Source: Plazaster borealis
Lineage: Eukaryota > Echinodermata > Asteroidea > Forcipulatida > Labidiasteridae
Direction: 5' to 3'
Length of the DNA: 64,000 nucleotides
NCBI GenBank assembly: GCA_021014325.1
Contig: CM037472.1
Span: 26,397,063 to 26,461,062 of the forward strand
Made by a program: the position numbers and the translations under genes. Shown here piece after piece: positions 50,061 to 59,870 of this stretch; within the stretch, counting starts at the first letter, position 1, and every line of letters begins with the position of its first letter. The notes below the pieces were generated by a model. It worked only from the letters and a program-made list of their open reading frames with translations, was not told where the DNA came from and searched no databases.

Positions 50061-51053
50061 TAGACTGTGCAAGTCTCGCGCATTATTTGAACTCCCGGGA
50101 TCATTGTGGTCCCAACCATATGGAGATTTACGTGGGCAAGTTTTTGTTTTGTCAATTGTTTTAGTTTAACGTGGTTTATGACCATGAACAATATATATGT
50201 AATTGGGAATGTAATACTTAGTGATAAAAAACAGGAAAGTAAGATCAATTCAACAATAAACGAAGAAAACCCGAAATTAAACTTGACCTCAGCTTCCGGT
50301 TGCTGCAAAAAATTAAGAGTTCTGTGCTCACCTCCGATCACAAAACTTACGTAAACGCTTGTTTTGGATGCGTGATGATAATCGCCAGATGCTGTAATAG
50401 ACTGTGCAAGTCTCGCGCATTGAACTTCCAGGACCGTTGTGGTCCCAACCATTATGGAGATTTACGTGGGCAAGATTTTGTTTTGACAATTATTTTAGTT
50501 TAACGTGGTTTATGATCATGAAAAATACTTATGTTGTTGGGAATGTAATACTTAGTGATAAAAAATATAAATTAAAACTTGACCTCAGCTTCCGGTTGCT
50601 GCAAACATTTTAGAGTTTTGTGCTCATCCTCCGCCGATCACAAAACGTATATAAACGCTTGTTTTGGATGCGCGATGATAATCGCAAGATGCTGTAATTG
50701 CAACGTGAAGCCTTTTCATGGCAGTCTGGTTGTTGAGGCGTCAGCGTCCTCTAAACTGCGTCAAGCGTTAATTTACCGCCCTGTGTCACCATCGCGAATC
50801 CACATAAGTGGTTTCTGAACAAATAAACATCCTTGTCCCAGAGTTTTAATTTTGCTTCAATAATAGTTAACATATTATGTGTACTTATTATCATAAAAAA
50901 CTAAAACTGATTTTATAAACATACAATGAGTATTTTTGTTGTTCAGATTTTGTCATTAATTTTAATTTAAAACAAAGATTTGATTTCAGAACAAAATAAA
51001 TCTTCGTTAGACGTGTTTTCTCGTTCTGATACGCGCGAGACTTGCACAGTCTA
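50061..51053 (+). mobile_element. MITE family D copy with internally duplicated 5' third
   Basis: TA-GACTGTGCAAGTCTCGCG at 50061 and CGCGAGACTTGCACAGTC-TA ending at 51053. A second left terminus lies at 50398, followed by a near-copy of the first about 335 bp (GTGGTCCCAACCAT, GGAGATTTACGTGGGCAAG, TTGACCTCAGCTTCCGGTTG). It is either a partial tandem duplication or one D element inserted into another. No coding capacity is left. Confidence 0.88.
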
Positions 51054-52550
51054 CTAAAGAATCTACCTCGAGGGGTGCACCACACTAAATAAGCCAGAAT
51101 TCATGCGCCAAGCTACTTATCATAATTTGTAAACCCACAACTTATTTTTAATTATAACGTTTTGGGGGTCATGCAATTATTAGATTGTGTAAATATAAGA
51201 ATCTATCACAACCTGGGGGTTCTGTGCTTCAACTTTTGAGGAGACTTGATAAATTTAGGCGTTAAAGTTGGTCCTATTTGACCGGGGAAGTGGAGAAGTG
51301 CTTCACGAAAACTGGCAGCACATCGGTTTTGGAAAAAACAAAAAATTCGTGTTTTTTTCTTCTGGGGTAGTTAGCGAAAATTCCAAACGGTTGACCTGTC
51401 AAAAATTGAAAAGAATTCTGAAGTTTAGTTGTCCGGAAATATATCTGATTGGTTTTCTAGAGGCTGAGAGACTTTGAAATATGTTTTGAGTTTTTTTGAA
51501 TAATTATCATTTAGCGTTGGTTGCTATGTGAGTTTATTTAGTGTGGCACCCCGACGAGGCTCGCGGATGAAAAGACAGGGGACCAGTCTCCTTTGGTGCT
51601 CACTTTCAATTTGTTAAAGATTGGGGGCGCTGTTTCTCAAAACAAGAAGATTGACACGCCTGACTGACGACAGCAACAACAAGTGAATTTTAGCTAAAGG
51701 GACAAGCATGGTAAACCATGGACTCTGCAGCTAGCTAAGGTAAAGGTAAAACTATTTGGTAATTGTCTGTGTCATGTACATGTACACTTTTACTATATTA
51801 AGCGTATTGACAGTAGTAACCATATTGACAGATATAGTCAAGTAAAATTCGGGAATGTGTCACATTCTGTCAATGTGTCGATGTTTAAGCATGGAGGTGG
51901 TTAGCCCTGGTATGACGTCAGTCAGTGCCACTGCACTGACGTCCTGGGTATAAAGATCCTTTACAATGCGAACAAAATTTTGAGTAACATTTTCAAATAT
52001 TTTTACCTAATTTGAGAAGCTGAAACTCCATTCACTTATTCTTGGTGCCTTTAATTACACTTTTGCTGAGTTCAAAACCTATCAAATACATCCATGAATG
52101 ACATTATTTCCGAAAATAAGTCCAAGTTGTGCACTGGCGCTGCGACTCCGTCGTGTTGCCGCCCCGAAGAAAAAACGTTCAGTGTTACGCAGAGCCGTAT
52201 ATACACAGCTCTGGTGTTACGGGTTAGACAGCGCCCTCTTTTGTGGACTTGGTTCCATGTCAGTTGAGGTTGTCGCAACGAATGCGTCAATTTCCATTTT
52301 ATTTTCACAATAATGTCATCCAAGGATAAAATTGGCAATTCTGAATAGAGCAGGCGTAAGGTTCAGGACACAAGGAACATGTGAGTCACGTTTCAGCTTC
52401 CTCAAAAAGGTAAAAATATGATAAAAAATTGTTATAAATTTTGTTGCAATGCCTGAGGACCTTTATACCCTGGACCCCGTCGCGTTGTATGCAACGGAGG
52501 AGTCCAACCTGGGCTAGGAGGTGGTAGGAATTAAGTTACAATCCCTTTTT
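51054..52550. other. Non-coding stretch
   Basis: No gene supported. The frame at 51268-51477 (+) ends in a protein-like sequence but has no recognisable motif or splice context. Confidence 0.4.
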
Positions 52551-52850
52551 TTAAAGGCATCGTACACGTTTGGTAATTGGAGCCTATTGTTTGTTTCAAT
52601 CCTATATAGGGTATATAGTTGTAGATATATACTAGAACCAGTAACTGGGGCGCTGTACTCGTTTTTTAGAAATTTTGACATCTGCGGTCGTACTACTAGC
52701 GCCCTACTCCTAGAACTATGGTGAGGTTCGTTTCGCTATCGTCTCCATGAACCACATAGGTGATCATGCACACAACACAAATGATTCGTTTTGCCATTTC
52801 GATTTGCATTCAAATCTCTCTTTTTTAAAATCAAATCTCGCCAAAATTAG

Positions 52851-53105
52851 GCTCCGAATGCTCCGAATGCCGCCACGAATGCAGAAAGGCGATCATTACG
52901 AAGACAAGATCATTTAAGCGTAGAAGAGGCAAAGGATTTGTGATGAGGTATTGCCTGTCACCAAAGGCGAAGCTCAACTTTCATAGAACTAGAAGTCCCA
53001 CGAGACCAACAGGCTTGACACCGCACTACCAAAGAGAATTCGCAGGCTATGCCAACAAACAACTCCCAGACATAAATCAAGTGAATCATCAACAAAGAAA
53101 AGGGT
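52851..53105 (+). pseudogene. N-terminal-like coding fragment inside the transposon
   Basis: A protein-like frame just inside the left arm reads NAPNAATNAERRSLRRQDHL and is followed, in a shifted frame from 52940, by MRYCLSPKAKLNFHRTRSPT and REFAGYANKQLPDINQV before possible donor sites near 53103. The composition is basic. It is probably part of the element's own protein, but no family is recognised. Breaks between frames suggest decay or introns. Confidence 0.4.
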
Positions 53106-54054
53106 GTGTATTTATTCCGGCCTTTCATTTAATTCTCAACTTTTTATCCGTATACTTGTTTCGTTTCAGAACATCTGAAAACTTTTTTTTACCAAAACTA
53201 AAAGCCTCTTGTGTAATTGATTCAAAATGTGTAAGAGTAAGGGTCATTCCGTGTCAAATCATCACGCCATCCGGGGTCAATCTCACGGATTTTCTTTAAA
53301 TTTGCTGAATAAGTTTGGTCTTATGAGAAAACTCTGAAACCCGAATTTGAGCATTCTGGGTCATGTGGTTTTTGAGTTACAGGTCGTTGACCTTTTGACC
53401 TTTTGACCTTGGGTTTTTTTCAACATAACAACAAATAATTGTACCTCCAGTTATGAATATCGGACAAAGATGATTTTTAGCTTAAATTAAAGCCCTTGAT
53501 ATAAGAAATTAACTTATTATGAAATATAAAAAATATATAAAAATAATCAGTTGGAGGTTGCGCAAAACAGACTTTGACCTTTGACCCTTCGAGGGCCGCC
53601 ATTTTAATTTTTTTCAAACTTTGCCAAAAGAAGGCTTCGGGTGTTGCCATTTACCACACCAAATATAAAAATGGGATCTCTGTAGGTTTAGACGGGACAT
53701 TGGTTTCTATGTGGGTAGTATATTAAAAATTACATTAAAACGTGCACATTTCAATGGCATACATGGCTGTATACATGTGTGAATACACATGTACACAATG
53801 CATGGTTTGATGCTGCGTATTTATAACTAATTAATTAAATAATTAAATAAATAATACTGTGAAATCACTTGGCCATGCACTTAGTGGCGGTCGGGGCTGG
53901 GGGTGGGTTGGATGGGGGAAGAACATTAGTGTCAAGTTAACTCCTTTATCTTGCAAGTTTCTGATAGGTACAATCCGTACACCCCCTGAGTACTTTGTAG
54001 TGCCCAACATTATATTGGTAGTCAAGTCTACAAAGACCTTTTGACAAACAAATA
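53106..54054. other. Transposon interior, non-coding
   Basis: It contains a cluster of nuclear-receptor-like half-sites: GTTGACCTTTTGACCTTTTG at about 53386 and TTTGACCTTTGACC at about 53575. The phrase CCGGGGTCAATCTCACGG precedes them. No open frame of note. Confidence 0.5.
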
Positions 54055-54423
54055 ATGACACCTCGGCAACTGTATGATTTTGCCTGCAAGGAGATTTCTG
54101 GAATGAAGTTCTGTTTCACTACAGCAGCCCAGCACAGTGAAGAAGCAACTTTACTGCAAGATCGCTTTCAAAATGCACGCACTATCCCTGGAACCCAGAA
54201 ACTGCATTCTTTCAAGCCAATATCAAGGAATTGTATTGAAGTGCGAGAATTTTCATCAAGCCCTGCAGCACGACAAGAGCGTACAACACAGAGTGTTTTG
54301 CCCATTCAGAAAATAGATCTAATCAGTGGCTACATAACAGCAGAATATGATGGGTTCTGGTGGCTTGGATGTGTTGTAGAACACATCCAAGCATTGTACG
54401 CTCTTGTCGTGCTGCAGGGCTAG
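54055..54423 (+). pseudogene. C-terminal fragment of a transposon-encoded protein
   Basis: Reads MTPRQLYDFACKEISGMKF, then TIPGTQKLHSFKPISRNCIE, and ISGYITAEYDGFWWLGCVVE. The last part, with Gly-Tyr, Tyr-Asp and two Trp, resembles small beta-barrel (Tudor/SH3-like) endings that I associate with repeat-encoded proteins in invertebrate genomes. This is a resemblance only. Immediately after WWLGCVVE the DNA turns into the inverted complement of the preceding 90 bp, so the frame ends in foldback sequence and the protein is broken. No start or promoter can be assigned. Confidence 0.45.
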
Positions 54424-54483
54424 ATGAAAATTCTCGCACTTCAATACAATTCCTTGATATTGGCTTGAAATAATGCAGTTCTA
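54200..54483. repeat. Nearly perfect 89-bp inverted repeat inside the transposon ORF
   Basis: 54200-54289 and 54395-54483 are reverse complements with about two or three mismatches. The arms contain AATATCAAGGAATTGTATTG and CAGCACGACAAGAGCGTACA. The 105-bp loop carries its own hairpin, CTTGGATGTGTT / AACACATCCAAG, at about 54363-54390. Confidence 0.9.
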
Positions 54484-54722
54484 CAACACATGCAGTAACA
54501 ATTTTGAGTTTGCGGAGTGGATTTTCTGGACCATCCTCAAGCTCAATGAGAGTTCAAAGAACACGGGGAGCCTAATTTTGGCGAGATTTGATTTTAAAAA
54601 AAAGATTTGAATGCAAATCGAAATGGCAAAACGAATCGTTTGTGTTGTGTGCATGATCACCTATATGAGGTTCGTGGAGACGACAGCGAAATGAACCTCA
54701 TATAGTTCTAGGAGTACTAGCG

Positions 54723-55005
54723 CCCCAGCTACGCGTTGTATATTCACACAGCGATCTTTAAATTGATATAAGTTGACACAAAAAGTGCCTCAGAACCACA
54801 AAAAACTCCAACAAAAAACGCCTTTAAAAACGCCTACTATGTCTAAGATGCAACATCAGGCATTTAAATGTACTCAACGATTTTGTTTTGAGCTGCAAAT
54901 TTACGGTTTTCGGAGAAACCACCACGACGTCAAACTCTCAGTTGGACCGACATTCATACTTAGTGCACTCGCCGCAGCGCTGTAATATAGAACGCGTAGC
55001 TGGGG
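54723..55005. mobile_element. Nested 283-bp inverted-repeat element in the transposon's right arm
   Basis: Ends are CCCCAGCTACGCGTTGTATA and TATAGAACGCGTAGCTGGGG, an imperfect inverted repeat of 22 bp. It interrupts the right arm, since the sequence on either side is contiguous in the left arm of the outer element. No clear target duplication was seen. The frame inside (54773-54985) is unrecognised. Confidence 0.75.
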
Positions 55006-55396
55006 TGCAAAGATCGGAGATGTCAAAATTTTGAAAAACGAGTACAGGGCCCCAGTTACTGAGTCTAGATATAACCATTAAACTAACCTGTGAAAATTAA
55101 ATTTCAAAAGGTGGTAGCGTTTTTGAGATATTGCCGAAAATCTGGAGCGGTTATGTCCATGCTGGAAGAATAATCTGCATTGGAATTATACACACTCTGA
55201 GAAGCTTTACCGAAAAGCTTCTCAACATTCAAAATGTTTTGGGGATAAAAAGTGATATATTTTTTCCATAACCGCAGTACAAAGTCTCTCAAAATGCATT
55301 ATACTAACCAAAGCTGCTGTACTTCTTACCAAGTAAGTTTTTATTGCCATAAGATTTCAGAAACAGAGTCATTACCAATATGTACGATGCCTTTAA

Positions 55397-56361
55397 GTTA
55401 AATTACATGGGTACTCTTGAGTCTTGGATTTGGAGTCAACGAGTCATGGCTTCGCTAGTTACAACACAACTTTGTATTTAAGCATAAAACTGAATATCTT
55501 AGGATGACTTGGTTTGGCATCTTCAACAAAAATGCCGTATCCGACTGCCACTTTATTTTCCTGAATTTTAAAGGTCAAATATATCCCTTGCCTGTCCAGC
55601 TATATACTAATACTAATATAGCTTAGGTTGACATAATGATTGTATCCCTGGAGTGTGTAGGTAGGACACCAGTCTCTGTTGCACCATGGAGGTAGCCTCC
55701 ATGGTTGCACTCATGCTAAGTGCTAGTGCTACGGACATATGCGACAAAAAAGAGTCAAACTTGGGCTAGACAGATAAGAGAGGAACAGGCATTTAAACTG
55801 TTACAAGGTGTCAAAATCATGAAAAATAAGCCATTTTCTGGTCAACGGTGGTCTTGACTATGGCAATGCTACAATTTTATAATGCTAAATACGTCTCGTC
55901 ATTTTAGTCTCTTTGGGCATGAGTGCGCAAGAGTTCCAGCCACGCGATGAAATGCCCGATTGTTTTTTGGGTTTTTTTAAGGTCAGTATTTTAAAAAGTG
56001 GAAATAAAGCCAGCAACATCTAGACATTGTATTAAGAATTATCTTTCAAAGAACTTTAGAAAGTGGCAGTTGGATAAGGATTTGTTGGTTTTCTGTATTG
56101 AATTTATAACAAGTGAAGATTACACAATATTTTCAGTTAGTGTCAGTAGTTTTGTTTATCCAATGCATATTTTATTGTACATCAATACAGATTAGCCTTG
56201 GAATAATTCTTATTGAAGACTGTTTGAAGCACAACTTTAAATTGTCGGCAAAATTTTAACATCCAGCAGCAGCAAGTAATGACCAATAACAACAACAACA
56301 GAGAAACAAAGAGAAACAGCTAAGACGCAAACCTTGGCATCCGTCATCGTCACCCAAAATC
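55397..56361 (+). other. Upstream region of VHL
   Basis: About 960 bp between the split MITE and the VHL start codon. No TATA box was assigned. Near 56285 a CAA/AAC run includes an in-frame TAA, which closes the VHL frame upstream. The frame at 55998-56195 is unsupported. Confidence 0.4.
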
Positions 56362-57537
56362 ATGCAGGAGCTTCCCAGGCATGACCATCATAGACGGGAG
56401 CAGGAAAATCTCAAATCCATTGCAGCTCCAACCCCTCGTGCCGGTGCAATCTTTAGAAACTGCACTCCACGTTTAGTCAACCTCCTGTGGCTGGACTTTC
56501 AAGGGAAACAAAAGACATACACAAGAAACGGATTGAAACCGAGGCACAAGATGGGCATGAACACATTTGAAGGTCACCCATGGATTTTTAGGGATCACAA
56601 TACAGGTGACAAACTTGTCTGCTACACCGACACAGAACCACAGAAGAGAGAAGTGTTTTTCCTGATTCCATTCAGTGAAGACTACCCACGTCAAACGCAG
56701 GTCAATATAATCTTACCAGGTAAAGTGTACAAAAAGGAGGAGCATTCTTCACACTGCACTTGGGGGGGGGGGTGAAGAAATAAAATTAAACTACAAACGT
56801 TTACTTGCAAAGTTTCCAATTGCAGATGGAGTTACTTTGTCAGAAGAGGTAGAGCTTGAATTTCAAGAAGATGTCCACTATACCACATATCTGTAGTTGG
56901 ACTAGAAATATTTTGTACCATAGATATTGTTTGTTTAGATGATCTTCCTGTCAAGGGAACTCGGCAAACTCCCACAAGGGGATGTAAACACCAAGCTGGC
57001 AACAGCCAATCTCTCCTACAAACATTGGTTTAACGTCTATGATTATGAATTGCACAAATCAAGAAATTGTGATTCAGTATAACTAGACGACAATACTTAT
57101 TCTAGTCCATTGTGAAATCAGCGGTTAGCTTGGTAGGATTCGAACCCACAACCATGGTTCATATTTGCTGAAATTTTAGGAGATTTGGAAAAGTATACAT
57201 TTTAGTAAATCTTCCAAAGAATTTGTTTTGGGGGAAAAAATGGACTGCATGACTTAATGGGAGTTAATGGCCAAGTACTAAAATGACTTGACTCTGGGCA
57301 GTTGAGCAGTGGGTATTTGAAGTCCTTGAAGGGGACATGATAATTTACGTAATCTGCCCTTACTAACATGAATAAGATATTTTTGTGTGTGTGTTGTTTT
57401 CAGTGTACACCCTCAAGGAGAGAGCTCTCCAGGTCGTCAGAAGTTACATCAAGAGTAAAGAGGATTGTGCAAAATTACAAATTCCCGTCCTACTTCAATG
57501 TGAGCTCGCTAATCCAGATATTTCCATCAATTGGTGA
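56362..57537 (+). CDS. VHL: von Hippel-Lindau tumour suppressor orthologue, two exons
   Basis: pVHL is the substrate receptor of the Elongin B/C-Cullin 2-Rbx1 ubiquitin ligase and binds prolyl-hydroxylated HIF-alpha. Exon 1 is 56362-56719 (119 codons plus 1 base, donor CCAG|GTAAAG). Exon 2 is 57404-57537 (acceptor TTGTTTTCAG), ending TGG TGA. The joined product is 163 residues, close to the human short form. Beta domain: IFRNCTPRLVNLLWLDFQG matches human residues 75-93, keeping N33 (human N78), R37 (R82), W43 (W88) and Y53 (Y98). TFEGHPWIFRD gives T68 for human S111, H72 (H115) and W74 (W117), the hydroxyproline pocket. Alpha domain: PVYTLKERALQVVRS matches human 154-168, with Leu123 and Arg132 at the Elongin C contacts and Ala127 replacing C162. 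Then AKLQIPVLLQCEL covers the Cullin-2 side. The only Met after the upstream in-frame TAA is at 56362. A loop with extra residues (about 90-108) separates the last beta strands. Intron 2 phase and position equal human; human intron 1 is missing. Confidence 0.95.
56720..57403 (+). other. VHL intron with coding-like segment and tRNA-like remnant
   Basis: A 684-bp GT-AG intron. Directly after a run of 13 G (56762) a frame from 56774 to 56896 reads EEIKLNYKRLLAKFPIADGV then TLSEEVELEFQEDVHYTTYL and a TAG. It is one base out of the VHL frame, so a one-base change in the G-run would connect them in an unspliced transcript. At 57125-57160 the - strand has GTGGGTTCGAATCCTAC, a tRNA T-arm-like word. 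Confidence 0.6.
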
Positions 57538-57569
57538 TGATTGATATGGAATGCGATATCTCTGTCAGG

Positions 57570-57600
57570 TTATGACCAGTGTATAGTATCTTGCCTGTGC
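57570..57600 (+). mobile_element. Truncated family E fragment
   Basis: ATGACCAGTGTATAGTATCT and TGCCTG match the inner right part of family E (26120-26150). It lies between the VHL stop codon and a family A MITE. Confidence 0.55.
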
Positions 57601-57602
57601 AC

Positions 57603-57990
57603 TCAAAGGCACTGAACACGTTTGGTAATTATCAAAGACCAGTGTTCTCACTTGGTGTATCCAAACATATGCGTAAAATAACAAGCCTGTGAAAATTTGG
57701 GCTCAATTGGTCATCGAAGTTGCAAGAAAATGATGAAAGAAAAAACACCCTTGTTGTACAAATGTATGTGCTTTCAGATAGGAATACAAGGCTTCTTGCA
57801 AGAAGTCTTATATTATTTTAGTGAGAAATTACCTCTTTCTCAAAAACTATGTTATTTCAGAGGGAGTCGTTTCTCACAATGTTGTATACTATCAACAGCT
57901 CTCTGTTGCTCGTTACCAAGTCAGTTTTTATGCTAATACATGTACATCTATATACTTTGAGTAATTACCAAAAGTGTACAGTGCATTTAA
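57603..57990 (-). mobile_element. MITE family A copy 3' of VHL
   Basis: Reverse orientation relative to the 6662 copy. It runs from TCAA-AGGCACTGAACACGTTTGG to ...AAGTGTACAGTGCAT-TTAA and starts 66 bp after the VHL stop codon, so it probably lies in, or ends, the 3' UTR. The centre reads AAGGCTTCTTGCAAGAAGTC. No AATAAA was found between the stop codon and this element. Confidence 0.88.
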
Positions 57991-58018
57991 GTCACTTTTT
58001 TGTTAAAAAGATGACCAG

Positions 58019-58383
58019 GGGTGCATTCCACTCATTTCGCTGTATCTGTCATAATTATTCTCCATGTTGGGCAATGTTTTGTCATCTGCTCTTTACAAAA
58101 AATCATTACTTTTGTTTCACACATTTGTAAACATGTACAATTTAACATAACAAATTAAAACACTTTTCCCACAAATAATCTGATTTGTTTGAGGTAAGGT
58201 TTAGATCAGATCAGTTAAATTTTCATGGACTTTCCAAAAAGAAATTCTAAGTTGGTGTTGCCAATTTAGATGGCAAACATACCCTAACACTAACTTTACA
58301 CCGTTTACAAAATTTTGCAAATATTGCCCACGCATGAAAATGTGTGCAATTGTTTGCATTATTTGTCCGGGTGGAATGCACCC
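58019..58383. mobile_element. Inverted-repeat element, single copy in window
   Basis: GGGGTGCATTCCACTC at the left pairs with GGGTGGAATGCACCC at the right, 350 bp apart. The interior has no coding sense. Only the termini support a MITE assignment. Confidence 0.5.
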
Positions 58384-58629
58384 ATCATGGTGTTTACATT
58401 TTTAGTATTGATATGTTTAAATGCTAATTGTTGCCTGTTATTGACCTTTATGTTAGGGCATAGAGGTCAAAATTTAACCTCCATGGTAAGGGCAGACATT
58501 CAAATCATTGTAACTAATCCGAAAGCAGAAGAGAAAAATTAGTCTGACCACTTTTTTCTTAATAAGAATCAGTGTTAATTTTTGCTATTGCACACAGGGT
58601 ACAAGACAAAGATTGTTGTCAAGTTGTCT

Positions 58630-59870
58630 GATTGTGGGAGGATTGAGGACTGTAGGCCTAAATAACAATTGCTTATCACATAGGCCAGGCATACCAATCT
58701 TATCCAAACATGTTGGAGTTGAGTGACCATAGAGTAGTGGATAGTGGAGGATTGAGGACTGTAGGCCCAAATAACAATTGCTTATCACATAGGCCAGGCA
58801 TACCAATCTTATCCAAACATGTTGGAGTTGAGTGACCATAGAGTAGTGGATAGTGGAGGATTGAGGACTGTAGGCCCAAATAACAATTGCTTATCACTGG
58901 GCCCAGCAGGCATACCAATCTTATCCATGTTGGTGTTGAGTGGCCATAGAGTGGATGATTGAGGACTGTAGGCCCAAATTACAATGGCTTATCACTGGGC
59001 CAGGCATTCCAATCTTATCCAAGTCCATGTTGGTGTTGAGTGACCGTAGAGTGGAGGATTGAGGACTGTAGGCCCAAATAACAATTGCTGATCACTGGGC
59101 CAGGCATACCAATCTTATCCAAGTCCAAACATGTTGGTGTAGTGACCATTGAGTGGAGGATTGAGGACTGTAGGCCGAACTAACAATTTCTTATCACTGG
59201 ATCAGGCATACCAATCTTATCTAAGTTCAAACATGTTGGTGTTGAGTGACCATGGAGTGGAGTATAGAGGATTGTAGGCCTAAATAGCAATTGCTTATCA
59301 CTGGGCCAGGCATACCAATCTTTAGTCCAGATTCTGGACGTTCTTTATTATAGCTCTCCCGATCATTAATAGCTCTCCCGATCACACGGAAACCCTCCGC
59401 GTTGAGGGCGCTTTGCCCGCCAATTCAGAGACCCGGCAAAAATAACCATGGGCTCATCTTTTGGACTGTGTCTTGACGTGACGTTGAGGGCGTACTGCTG
59501 AGCGCTGCGCGTAGTTAGCTATACGAAAACGGTCCAAACGCTGGATCTGGGCTCATCTTTTGGACTGTGTCTTGACGTGACGTTGAGGGCGTACTGCTGA
59601 GCGCTGCGCGTAGTTAGCTATACGAAAACGGTCCAAACGCTGGACTAACCAATCTTATGCGAGTCCAAACATACTGGTTGAGTGACCATAGAGTGGAGGA
59701 TAGTGGAGGATTGACGACTGTAGGCCCAAATAACAATTGCTTTATCACTGGGCCAGGCATACCAATCTTATCTAAACATGTTGGTGTTGAGTGACCATAG
59801 ACTGTACGCCCAAATTAAAATTACTTATCACTGGGCCAGGCATACCAATATGATGTAATTCCAAAATCTT
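58630..59870 (+). repeat. Minisatellite, about 95-110-bp units
   Basis: At least eight units, with GGATTGAGGACTGTAGGCC starting at about 58640, 58749, 58858, 58956, 59056, 59158 and 59262, and again after an insertion at about 59708. Other landmarks are AATAACAATTGCTTATCAC, CAGGCATACCAATCTTATCC and TGTTGGTGTTGAGTGACCAT. The second and third units are virtually identical. The Cys/Leu-rich frames on the - strand follow the repeat and are not genes. Confidence 0.92.
59323..59647. mobile_element. 325-bp insertion in the minisatellite with perfect 9-bp target duplication
   Basis: ACCAATCTT occurs at 59314-59322 and 59648-59656. The element's ends are TAGTCCAG...TGGAC and GTCCA...CTGGACTA. It is GC- and CpG-rich, unlike its host. 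Inside, a 99-bp unit starting GGGCTCATCTTTTGGACTGT is tandemly repeated at 59450 and 59549 with no difference seen, and TAGCTCTCCCGATCA is duplicated at 59350-59385. Nine-bp duplications are typical of Mutator-like elements. Confidence 0.8.

Larger units (their letters stand above)
52630..55065 (+). mobile_element. 2.4-kb DNA transposon with long terminal inverted repeats and 8-bp target duplication
   Basis: Flanked by TAGATATA on both sides (52622-52629 and 55066-55073). Long inverted arms at 52639-52855 and 54567-55061 begin CAGTAACTGGGGC and include CTGTACTCGTTTTT, ATTTTGACATCT, TGTGCATGATCACCTATA-type words and TTTTGGCGAGATTTGATTTT. Allowing for a 283-bp insertion in the right arm, each is about 215 bp. 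An 8-bp duplication and a CAG start fit the hAT group; P-type elements also make 8-bp duplications. The interior keeps only fragments of coding sequence, so this copy is defective. The extra bases between the left duplication and CAG (TACTAGAAC) are unexplained. Confidence 0.8.
52551..55396 (+). mobile_element. MITE family B copy split by a 2.4-kb transposon
   Basis: The left piece, 52551-52629 (TTAA-AGGCATCGTACACGTTTGG through GTTGTAGATATA), and the right piece, 55066-55396 (TAGATATAACC through GTACGATGCCT-TTAA), together make one B element. The rejoined order matches the copies at 4717 and 60717. The remaining central stem is GAGAAGCTTTACCGAAAAGC followed by TTCTC. The interruption dates the inner transposon as younger than this MITE. 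Confidence 0.88.

Noticed and set aside
58585..58918. - strand proteins with repeated LGLQSSILHYPLLYGHS
   Set aside because: They follow the minisatellite unit and break in other units.
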